Source: CAZMCT01 sp964564785
GTDB lineage: Bacteria; Planctomycetota; Phycisphaerae; UBA1845; Fen-1342
Reading direction: 5' to 3'
Length of the DNA: 11,287 nucleotides
NCBI GenBank assembly: GCA_964564785.1
Contig: CAZMCT010000123.1
Location: 1 to 11,287 of the forward strand
This document shows positions 6,200 through 11,287 of the stretch, piece by piece (position 1 is the first letter of the stretch; every line of letters begins with the position of its first letter). A program made the position numbers and the translations under genes. The notes beneath the pieces were generated by a model. That model was not told where the DNA came from. It did no database searches and saw only the letters and a program-made list of their open reading frames with translations.

Positions 6200-6961
6200 T
6201 TGAGCGCTACAACCCGAGAGTCTCTCTTGCCACTCGAACCTGTCATCCAGTTCGACGACGTGTCCTTCGCCTACCCGAACACGCCCGTACTCGAGAATGT
6301 CAACCTCACCATCCGCCGCGGCGACTTCGCCTGTCTCGTCGGCCCCAACGGCGGCGGCAAGACCACCCTCCTGCGCCTCATCCTCGGCCTCCTCCGGCCG
6401 GATTGCGGCCGCGTGCGCCTCTTCGGCCAGCCGCCTGAGCAAGGCCGCCGCCGTGTCGGCTACATGCCCCAGCATGCTCAGCTCGACCCCCAGTTCCCGG
6501 TCCGCGTCTGGGATGTCGTCCTCATGGGTCGGCTCGGCGGGCGAATGTTCGGCCCGTACTCCGCCGCCGACCGCGCCCGCGCGGCCGAGGCCCTGGCCGA
6601 GGTCGGCTTGGCGGACTTCCGCCGCCGCCCGCTGGCCGCCCTTTCCGGGGGCCAGCGCCAACGTGTGCTCATCGCGAGGGCTCTGGCCTGCGACCCCGAG
6701 CTGCTGCTGCTCGACGAGCCGACCGCCAGCCTCGACCCGCTCGTTCAGGATGACATGACCGAGTTGCTCCGGCGGCTCAACGAGCGGCTCACCGTGGTGC
6801 TGGTCTCGCACGACGTGGGCTTCGTGATTCAGCACGTGAAGACGGTCGTCTGCGTGAACCGCGGCGTGGCTGTCCACCCCGCGGCGCCGATCACCGGCGA
6901 GTCGATCCGCGCGCTCTACGGCCAGGATGTGCAGTTTGTGCACCACGATCATCCGCACTGA
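6200..6961 (+). CDS. znuC: Zinc ABC transporter, ATP-binding protein
   Basis: This is the ATPase subunit that drives zinc import with ZnuA and ZnuB at the inner face of the cytoplasmic membrane. The 253 residues carry a complete nucleotide-binding domain: Walker A GPNGGGKT (48-55), Q-loop YMPQ (88-91), signature LSGGQRQR (148-155), Walker B LLLLDEP (168-174), D-loop SLD (177-179) and H-loop SHD with H204. The start is uncertain. TTG at 6200 gives the full length; TTG at 6227, preceded by GAGAG at 6216-6220, would give MPLEPVIQFDDV and shorten it by nine residues. No ATG is available before the conserved core. The C-terminus ends in HHDHPH (248-253), a small histidine cluster. The gene follows znuA after 31 bp and precedes znuB by 43 bp, in one operon. 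Confidence 0.94.
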   Translation: MSATTRESLLPLEPVIQFDDVSFAYPNTPVLENVNLTIRRGDFACLVGPNGGGKTTLLRLILGLLRPDCGRVRLFGQPPEQGRRRVGYMPQHAQLDPQFPVRVWDVVLMGRLGGRMFGPYSAADRARAAEALAEVGLADFRRRPLAALSGGQRQRVLIARALACDPELLLLDEPTASLDPLVQDDMTELLRRLNERLTVVLVSHDVGFVIQHVKTVVCVNRGVAVHPAAPITGESIRALYGQDVQFVHHDHPH

Positions 6962-6973
6962 GTACGAGATCGC

Positions 6974-6989
6974 CACAGAGTCACAGAGA
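6974..6989 (+). repeat. Two 8-bp direct repeats between znuC and znuB
   Basis: CACAGAGT (6974-6981) is followed directly by CACAGAGA (6982-6989) in the short gap between the two transport genes. Sequences of this CACAGAG style are frequent intergenic repeats in many bacteria, as far as I recall. No function is apparent; it lies 16 bases before the znuB start. Confidence 0.4.
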
Positions 6990-7004
6990 GCAGGGCTGCC
7001 CGAG

Positions 7005-7889
7005 ATGTTCGAATTCTTCCACGACGTCGGCCGCTATCCCTTCCTCCAGGTCGCATTGGTCAGCGGGGTGCTGGCCAGCGTGGCCTGCGGGGTCGTGGGC
7101 AGTTACGTCGTCGTCCGCCGCATCACCTTCATCGCCGGCGGAATCGCGCATTGCGTCCTCGGCGGCCTCGGGCTGGCCCGCTATCTGGCGATCGTCCACG
7201 GCTGGATGATGTGGACCCCCCACCACGGCTGGGTGCCGCTGCACCCGTTGGCCGGTGCGATCGCCGCCGCCCTCCTCGCCGCGGTCATCCTGGGCCTTGT
7301 CAGCCTGCGGGCCCGCCAGCGCGAGGACACGGTCATCGGCGCCTTGTGGGCCATCGGCATGGCGGTCGGGGTGGTCTTCATTCAGAAGACACCCGGCCAG
7401 CAGGTCGACCTCATGGGCTACCTGTTCGGCAGCGTCCTGATGGTTTCCGCCGGAGACCTGTGGTTGCTCGGCGGCCTTGACGCCCTGGTCGTCGCGCTCG
7501 GGCTCCTGCTCTACAACCAGCTCCAGGCCGTCTGTTTCGACGAGGAGTTCACCCGCCTGCGCGGCGTGCGCGTCGAGGCGTACTACATCCTCCTCCTGTG
7601 CCTGACAGCCGTGACCGTCGTGCTGCTCGCCAGCGTCGTGGGCATCATCATGGTGATCGCGCTGCTGACCCTCCCGGTCGCTATCGCTGGCCACTTCTGC
7701 CGCACGCTGGGCCAGATGATGCTCGTCTCCGCGGCCCTCAGCGCACTGTTCACCACCAGCGGGCTCGCCCTAGCCTACGGCCCCGACCTGCCCCCCGGCG
7801 CACTCACCATTCTCCTGGCGGGTGCCGTGTACGTGCTGTTTATCGCCGCGTTCCGCCTCCGCCGCCCACGCTTACGACCCGCGGGTTGA
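7005..7889 (+). CDS. znuB: Zinc ABC transporter, permease protein
   Basis: This is the ABC-3 family inner-membrane permease, 294 aa, forming the Zn2+ path with ZnuC as its motor. I chose the ATG at 7005 (weak AGGG at 6992-6995), which starts the family's typical N-terminus just before the first membrane segment; an in-frame start at 6927 would overlap znuC. The sequence is hydrophobic throughout, with about eight likely membrane segments. The first is near residues 14-36, and the last (268-283) is followed by a short basic tail. The core phrases VVRRITFIAGGIAHCVLGGLGLA (37-59, with H49) and GIIMVIALLTLPVAIA (213-228) are characteristic. The loop between the second and third segments (64-80) holds four His (H65, H73, H74, H80) and three Trp, and looks longer than usual. 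It is the last gene of the operon and faces a convergent gene. Confidence 0.93.
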   Translation: MFEFFHDVGRYPFLQVALVSGVLASVACGVVGSYVVVRRITFIAGGIAHCVLGGLGLARYLAIVHGWMMWTPHHGWVPLHPLAGAIAAALLAAVILGLVSLRARQREDTVIGALWAIGMAVGVVFIQKTPGQQVDLMGYLFGSVLMVSAGDLWLLGGLDALVVALGLLLYNQLQAVCFDEEFTRLRGVRVEAYYILLLCLTAVTVVLLASVVGIIMVIALLTLPVAIAGHFCRTLGQMMLVSAALSALFTTSGLALAYGPDLPPGALTILLAGAVYVLFIAAFRLRRPRLRPAG

Positions 7890-8043
7890 CCGCGGAGCGG
7901 CACCGGCGACGCACAGCGCCGCCGGGTGTGTTCCGGGACCACATCCGACCGGCTGGAAGCCGCAACCGCAGCCCATCGCTTGGAAGACAGTACCCCCGCC
8001 GACGGCCCGGACCCGGCTCCACTCGTCAGGGCCCGCTAGCGAC
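7890..8043. other. Convergent intergenic gap
   Basis: These 154 bp separate the ends of znuB and the DUF1571-like gene. I see no stem followed by a T-run on either strand, so no intrinsic terminator is supported. No short gene with a ribosome-binding site is apparent. Confidence 0.5.
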
Positions 8044-8907
8044 TCAGAACTTGAACGCATCCTTGTCGAACGGCGGGTTCAGCTCGATCTGCGTGAACTC
8101 GTAGGTGCCCAGGATCTCCTTCCCGTACGCGTCCGCGTATGAGTAGATCGCCACTGGCAGCAGGTATTCCTGGTCCAAGTGCATGATCAGCAGCGCATCC
8201 GGATACACCCCGCCCGGCGTGTACGGCAGGCGCCGCACCAGCACGAACGTCGGCCGGTTCCCGATCGTCCCAGTCCCCTGATAGCGCAGGTCGAGCACCC
8301 CCCGCTCGGTCGCGATGGCGTTGTAATCCTCGAACAGCTTGAACGTCGCCCGGAAGCCCGCCTCATCGATCGTCCGCCGGCTGGCCTTTCGCGCCTCCGG
8401 GCCGTCAATCGGCATGAAAACGTCGCGCACGAAAAGCCGCGCCACCGCGCCGTTCGGCTCCACCCGCGCCAGCTTCCGCCCGTGCTCGTCCACGTATTCC
8501 CCGCCCTTCATGTGCAGCGCCCGCCGCGCGCCATCGGCGTTTTTCTGCCACAGCATGTACACCGCGAACGGCTCCTCCCGGAACCGCAGCTCAATCTCCT
8601 GAACCGCGCTGAGCTTGTCCCCCAAGCGCTCCTGTTTCGTCAGCCGGCAGCGATACCCGCGCACCTCGCGGTCGTACCGCTCCCGCCCCAGCCGTACCAG
8701 CGCCATCGGGTCGCGCTCCGCCAGCGCCGCCAGTTCGCTCGGCCCCGGGCTCCGCAGTTCAGCCCGCAGGTCGGCCGCCGAGGCGATGTCTGCGAGGGGC
8801 ACGGCATCGGCTCTCGTCGTTGGCACGTCGATCATCAGCCAGAGAATCGGCGACACCAAAACCACCACCGCCCCGGTCCCATAAAGAAATGCGCGACGTT
8901 TCGGCAT
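8044..8907 (-). CDS. DUF1571-like exported or membrane-anchored protein
   Basis: The ATG at 8907 gives 287 aa; an in-frame TTG at 8931 would add eight residues and is less likely. Residues 3-5 (KRR) and the hydrophobic stretch 12-26 form a signal peptide or signal anchor, so the body should lie outside the cytoplasmic membrane. The body matches my recollection of DUF1571, a family found mostly in Planctomycetes: residues 68-94 with the phrase YDREVRGYRCRLTKQERL, then beta-rich segments, and a C-terminal part with GVYPDALLIMHLDQEYLLPV followed in family style by YEFTQIELN and DKDAF close to the end. The function of the family is unknown; the fold may resemble lipoprotein carriers of the LolA/LppX type, which I state only as speculation. 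No operon partner is visible: it faces znuB and is preceded by a long intergenic region with its own promoter. Confidence 0.82.
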   Translation of the reverse strand: MPKRRAFLYGTGAVVVLVSPILWLMIDVPTTRADAVPLADIASAADLRAELRSPGPSELAALAERDPMALVRLGRERYDREVRGYRCRLTKQERLGDKLSAVQEIELRFREEPFAVYMLWQKNADGARRALHMKGGEYVDEHGRKLARVEPNGAVARLFVRDVFMPIDGPEARKASRRTIDEAGFRATFKLFEDYNAIATERGVLDLRYQGTGTIGNRPTFVLVRRLPYTPGGVYPDALLIMHLDQEYLLPVAIYSYADAYGKEILGTYEFTQIELNPPFDKDAFKF

Positions 8908-8952
8908 GGTATCCGTGTTCCGCTGTTGCAACCGATCCAGTTACACGCCAAG

Positions 8953-8966
8953 CACAGCTTGCTGTG
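8953..8966 (-). repeat. CACAGC-GCTGTG hairpin in the leader of the DUF1571-like gene
   Basis: CACAGC (8953-8958) and GCTGTG (8961-8966) form a perfect 6-bp inverted repeat around two bases (in practice five pairs with a four-base loop). It lies within the predicted 5' leader of the minus-strand gene and resembles the CACAGCCG/CGGCTGTG hairpins at 9162-9247, so it may be a shortened member of the same repeat type. Confidence 0.4.
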
Positions 8967-9046
8967 AGAAACATCGACGCGATCGGGCCGCGCACCCGAG
9001 GGTTTTTGGTAACCCGTGAGCCGACAGTCTTTTCTGCGCCGGGGAG

Positions 9047-9074
9047 ATTATAACCGGGGTTCGCCCCCTGACAA
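9047..9074 (-). promoter_or_regulatory. Strong sigma70-like promoter facing the DUF1571-like gene
   Basis: On the minus strand TTGTCA (9074-9069) and TATAAT (9052-9047) are 16 bp apart, matching eleven of twelve consensus bases. The transcript would start near 9040, leaving about 133 bases before the ATG at 8907. That leader contains two small hairpins, at 9000-9015 (GGGTT/AACCC) and 8953-8966. No other coding start with a good ribosome-binding site was found between them. Confidence 0.6.
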
Positions 9075-9123
9075 GCCGCATTTGCGCAGAGCTTTCCAGC
9101 TCTTCGAGGGGGCTACCCCCGGG

Positions 9124-9291
9124 CCGACCCACCATCGCGGCAGCGCCAACATCCGCTGTGCCACAGCCGCCCTCGGCTGTGTCCCCAGACCGACCCACCA
9201 TCGCGGCAGCGCCAACACCCGCTGTGCCACAGCCGCCCTCGGCTGTGTCCCCAGGCCGACCCACCATCGCGGCAGCGCCAACACCCACTCC
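9124..9291. repeat. 66-bp tandem repeat array (two full units plus one partial)
   Basis: Units begin at 9124, 9190 and 9256 with CCGACCCACCATCGCGG. Units 1 and 2 agree at 64 of 66 positions; unit 3 matches for its first 31 bases and then diverges. Each full unit contains a perfect 8-bp hairpin, CACAGCCG-CCCT-CGGCTGTG (9162-9181, 9228-9247), and a competing GCTGT/ACAGC stem just before it. The period is a multiple of three, so all frames stay open through it, but no start, ribosome-binding site or protein context supports a gene. The last unit merges into the dispersed element found also at 2115-2193. Confidence 0.85.
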
Positions 9292-9321
9292 CGCCGTGCC
9301 TGACCGCTTTTTCAACGGGCG
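9260..9321. repeat. Second copy of the dispersed CTTTTTCAACGGGCG element
   Basis: Positions 9260-9316 align without gaps to 2115-2171 with 45 of 57 matches, and CTTTTTCAACGGGCG (9307-9321) is identical to 2179-2193. Unlike the first copy, no GCCCGTTGA left end is seen upstream; instead the left part is the 66-bp array. This indicates a truncated or rearranged member of the family. Confidence 0.6.
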
Positions 9322-9335
9322 GGTAAGGCCCGCCC
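9317..9335. repeat. Perfect 7-bp GC hairpin near the hydrolase 3' end
   Basis: GGGCGGG (9317-9323) pairs with CCCGCCC (9329-9335) around TAAGG. It lies 15 bp beyond the stop codon of the minus-strand hydrolase gene, where a terminator might be expected. On that strand the hairpin is followed by GTTGAAAAAG rather than a T-run, so it is better viewed as a REP-like palindrome. A related hairpin sits at 10298-10313. Confidence 0.5.
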
Positions 9336-9350
9336 CGCCGCCCCGCCACG

Positions 9351-10157
9351 TTATCGCGACGTTCCCGCCGGCGAGCGGCCTCCCAATGAGTCCAGGAAGT
9401 CGCTCAACACGACTGCAAACTCCGCCGGCCGCTCGATCGGCGGAAGGTGTCCGGCGCCCGCGATCCATTCCAGCCGAGCCCCCGGAATCGCTGCGTGGAG
9501 CCCGCGCGCCACGTCCGGCGGCGTGATCGCGTCCTCTTCGCCGAATACGAGCAGCGTCGGCACATCGATCCGGCCGAGCGTCGGGATCGAGTCGTCGCGG
9601 CTTGCCAACGCTCGTGCCGCGGCGGCCACTCCCGTCGGTGATGTCTTCGACACGTGGTCGTGCCACAAGCGCTTTAGCGCCGGGTCGGCCCCCGGCGCGA
9701 ACACCTTGTCCACCAGCCCCTCGGCAACGAAACGGCTCCCGTGCCGCAGCACGCCCTCCGCAAGCTCTTCGCGCCTCCGTCGCCCCTCCTCGTCCTCCGC
9801 GTTCGCGCGGCAGTCCACAAGCACCAGCGCCCGCACGCGCGGCCGGTGCCGGCGGAAGAAGTCAAACGCGATCACGCCGCCCATCGACAGCCCGCAAACC
9901 ACTACCGGCCGCGCTTCGTGCAGCTCGTCCAGAATCGCCGCCAGATCGTCCGCGAAACGCGCGATGGTCACGCTCTCAACCGCCTCGCTCCGGCCGTGGC
10001 CGCGGAGGTCTGGCACGATACAGCGCCAGCCCGCCAGCCGCCAGACCGTCTCGTGCCACATTTCGCCCCGCAGTGGAAACCCATGGATGAACAGGACCGG
10101 CTCGCCTTCGCCGAACACGTCGCAGTGCAGCCGGACGCGGTCAATGGTGAACTCCAT
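9351..10157 (-). CDS. Alpha/beta-fold hydrolase
   Basis: A cytoplasmic serine hydrolase of the alpha/beta family with 268 aa and no signal peptide. The ATG at 10157 has GGAGG five bases upstream and begins just before the first beta strand; the open frame further upstream is non-coding. Visible motifs: oxyanion-hole HGFPLRG (25-31), DLRGHGRSE (50-58), nucleophile elbow CGLSMGG with S91 (88-94), acid D209 in VFGEEDAITPP, and catalytic H237 in GAGHLPP. The cap region (about 115-190) is helical and highly charged (EDEEGRRRREEL). The overall look is that of 3-oxoadipate enol-lactonase or non-haem chloroperoxidase-like hydrolases, but the substrate cannot be read from the sequence. It lies 170 bp downstream of the HIT gene on the same strand and may be co-transcribed or have its own promoter. 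Confidence 0.92.
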   Translation of the reverse strand: MEFTIDRVRLHCDVFGEGEPVLFIHGFPLRGEMWHETVWRLAGWRCIVPDLRGHGRSEAVESVTIARFADDLAAILDELHEARPVVVCGLSMGGVIAFDFFRRHRPRVRALVLVDCRANAEDEEGRRRREELAEGVLRHGSRFVAEGLVDKVFAPGADPALKRLWHDHVSKTSPTGVAAAARALASRDDSIPTLGRIDVPTLLVFGEEDAITPPDVARGLHAAIPGARLEWIAGAGHLPPIERPAEFAVVLSDFLDSLGGRSPAGTSR

Positions 10158-10297
10158 GCGCACCTCCGCCCGAAACTGTAGCCGATCGGGGGTTGTGGCG
10201 GCAGCACCGAACATCGTCGCCCGCATCTGGCCGCGCCGCAGGCGACTGTCGGCTGTTCGGGCCCTCCCCTGCGGGCGTTCCGGGCGCGGATTGCGAC

Positions 10298-10313
10298 GCG
10301 GGCTTGACCCGCC
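10298..10313. repeat. GGCGGGT-type hairpin between the HIT and hydrolase genes
   Basis: GCGGG (10298-10302) pairs with CCCGC (10308-10312). Read on the minus strand it is GGCGGGTCAAGCCCGC, close to GGCGGGTAAGGCCCGCC on the plus strand at 9318-9334. Two similar palindromes flanking the hydrolase gene suggest a REP-like family. There is no T-run. Confidence 0.4.
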
Positions 10314-10327
10314 AGGAGATCGGATGA

Positions 10328-10843
10328 TCAGCTCGACGGCAAGCCGAGCTGTGCGGCCTGTGCGAGAAAGACCCGTCGCACTGCTGCAAGCGATTGCGGG
10401 ATGACCTTCACATCGCCCAGTACGGCCATGAAGTTCACGTCCCCGTTCCAGCGCGGCACGACGTGGATGTGCACGTGTTCGGGCAGACCCGCACCTGCGC
10501 ACCGGCCGAGGTTGATGCCGATGTTGAACCCCTGCGCTCCCAACGCCGCGCCCAGCACGCGCTTCGCGTCGCGGGCCCGCTGGAGCAGCTCCAACAGCAC
10601 CTCATCCGGCAGGTCCTCGGGCTCGCCCACGTGTGCCGCCGGCGCCACCAGCACATGGCCGCTGTTGTACGGAAACAGGTTCAGCAGCGTGAGCGAGCGC
10701 GAAGTGCGCCATAGAACATGGTTGCGCTCGTCCGCGCTCGGGTCGGCGAGGGCCTGGCACAGAAAGCACCCGCCCCGCTCGCCCAGGCCCGCGATGTACT
10801 CCATCCGCCACGGGGCCCACAGGTTTTGTTGAAAATCCGCCAT
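10328..10843 (-). CDS. HIT-family protein, diadenosine tetraphosphate (Ap4A) phosphorylase-like
   Basis: A histidine-triad nucleotide-binding protein of 171 aa, cytoplasmic. The N-terminal phrase NLWAPWRMEYI (7-17), the CFLC pair (26-29), LNLFPYNSGHVLVAP (54-68), GFNIGINLGRCAGAGLPEH (105-123) and the HIT motif HVHIHVV (123-129, H125 central nucleophile, H127) followed by PRWNGDVNF match the bacterial and actinobacterial Ap4A phosphorylase/hydrolase branch, e.g. mycobacterial Rv2613c. That enzyme phosphorolyses Ap4A to ADP and ATP, a role in removing dinucleotide alarmones. The ATG at 10843 is well placed for the family N-terminus; its ribosome-binding site is weak (GGA at about eight bases). 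It follows the PKD-like gene by 59 bp on the same strand. Substrate preference (Ap4A rather than another dinucleotide) is inferred from the subfamily. Confidence 0.92.
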   Translation of the reverse strand: MADFQQNLWAPWRMEYIAGLGERGGCFLCQALADPSADERNHVLWRTSRSLTLLNLFPYNSGHVLVAPAAHVGEPEDLPDEVLLELLQRARDAKRVLGAALGAQGFNIGINLGRCAGAGLPEHVHIHVVPRWNGDVNFMAVLGDVKVIPQSLAAVRRVFLAQAAQLGLPSS

Positions 10844-10902
10844 CTCTGCGTTCCGTCGTCCCCTGCCGCGGACCGTTCCGGCCGGCCAACACCGCCCCCC
10901 CG

Positions 10903-11287
10903 CTAGCGCACCGGGGCCGCCGACGCCATGTTACGCAACACGCGAATCGAGCGCTCCGCGCGGTGCTCGACGCCGTCGGGCGTCACCACCAGCAGCTCCA
11001 GTACGTACTCGCCCGGCTGCGCCAAGAGCCGTTGCCCGTTCAGACCCTGCGCGATCGCGCGCCCGTCCAGCAGCCAGTAGAAATCCGCCGTACGGTGCCA
11101 GTCGGCGGGACACTCGGCCGAATACGCCACGAGCAGCGGCTCGAACCCGGCCGTCGCCGAGAGCCGGATCCCCACGGCGCTCGGTGGGCGCTCGACGAGA
11201 CCGGCCTCCCCGCGGGGGGGCGTCGGGACGCCCCGCTGCTGCGCCACCAGCGGCTCGCGCGGGGGCGGGGCCGGCGCCGTGCTCGGC
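10903..11287 (-). CDS. C-terminal part of a PKD-like (Ig-fold) protein, cut by the window edge
   Basis: The reading frame is open from the right edge to a TAG at 10905-10903, about 127 codons. A GTG at 11247 could start it, but no ribosome-binding site is present and the upstream sequence in frame (STAPAPPPREP) is a plausible Pro-rich linker, so the true start probably lies outside the window. After a Pro-rich stretch, about 90 residues form a PKD-like domain: FEPLLVAYSAECP, then FYWLLDGRAIAQGLNG, GEYVLELLVVTPDG and RSIRVLRN. The order (strand, W-x-L-D-G turn, 'YVLELLV' strand, final strand) fits a beta-sandwich as in extracellular adhesion or scaffold modules. Such domains usually act outside the cytoplasm. 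It is the first visible gene of the minus-strand run that includes the HIT gene. The nature of the missing N-terminal part is unknown. Confidence 0.65.
   Translation of the reverse strand, partial: PSTAPAPPPREPLVAQQRGVPTPPRGEAGLVERPPSAVGIRLSATAGFEPLLVAYSAECPADWHRTADFYWLLDGRAIAQGLNGQRLLAQPGEYVLELLVVTPDGVEHRAERSIRVLRNMASAAPVR

Noticed and set aside
5236..6246. Minus-strand frame opposite znuA
   Set aside because: It is a shadow of a gene with clear family motifs; it has no ribosome-binding site and no recognisable domain.
8759..8995. Short leader ORF (starting MRGPIASMFLTASC) upstream of and overlapping the DUF1571-like gene
   Set aside because: It overlaps the conserved gene out of frame for most of its length and has no convincing ribosome-binding site; it is probably spurious.
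9124..9291. CRISPR array
   Set aside because: The 66-bp units abut each other with no unique spacers, only about 2.5 copies exist and no cas gene is present.
9317..9335. Intrinsic terminator of the hydrolase gene
   Set aside because: The stem is strong, but no T-run follows on the minus strand; a plus-strand terminator would have no gene to serve.
9158..9526. Plus-strand Pro/Ala repeat frame (PTIAAAPTPAVPQPPS)
   Set aside because: There is no ribosome-binding site or signal peptide, it runs antisense into the hydrolase gene, and the periodicity is explained by the DNA repeat.
8941..9666. Minus-strand frame containing Gly/Ala repeats such as GAAAMVGRPGDTAEGG
   Set aside because: The repeats are just the translated 66-bp DNA array; its right part overlaps the alpha/beta hydrolase in another frame.

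Overview
The window is GC-rich chromosomal DNA that looks planctomycete-like, probably from the Phycisphaerae or a related uncultured lineage. The clues are a DUF1571-type protein, GC-rich intergenic hairpin repeats, and lineage-typical secreted proteins of unknown function. This assignment rests on recalled family distribution, not on a search. I see no rRNA, tRNA, CRISPR array, transposase gene or prophage gene.

Layout. Positions 195-1943 (+) encode a secreted protein of unknown function. Next comes a 268-bp gap carrying a repeat element with inverted ends. Positions 2212-2925 (-) encode a tail-anchored coiled-coil protein. A divergent gap of about 190 bp separates it from nadE, the glutamine-dependent NAD+ synthetase (3120-4769, +); this gap carries five 7-bp repeats directly upstream of nadE. 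The centre of the window (4928-7889, +) is a compact zinc-uptake operon: a small ribbon-helix-helix/zinc-ribbon regulator, znuA, znuC and znuB. The regulator stop and znuA start overlap by one base. Facing this operon is a DUF1571-like gene (8044-8907, -) with a strong predicted promoter far upstream. The 443-bp region 8908-9350 has no gene; it holds that promoter and leader, a 66-bp tandem array and REP-like hairpins. The right end is a minus-strand run: the C-terminal part of a PKD-like protein (cut by the window edge), a HIT-family Ap4A phosphorylase-like protein and an alpha/beta hydrolase.

How the genes work together. ZnuA captures Zn2+ outside the cytoplasmic membrane, ZnuB forms the channel and ZnuC supplies ATP hydrolysis. 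The first gene of the operon encodes a probable DNA-binding protein with a five-cysteine, metal-binding-like C-terminus. Its promoter carries two GTATTAC boxes exactly 10 bp apart, lying between and over the -35 and -10 elements. I infer an autoregulated zinc sensor of RHH type standing in for Zur. This is the best candidate here for an undescribed system. NadE and the HIT protein are nucleotide-metabolism housekeeping enzymes and show no visible link to zinc uptake.
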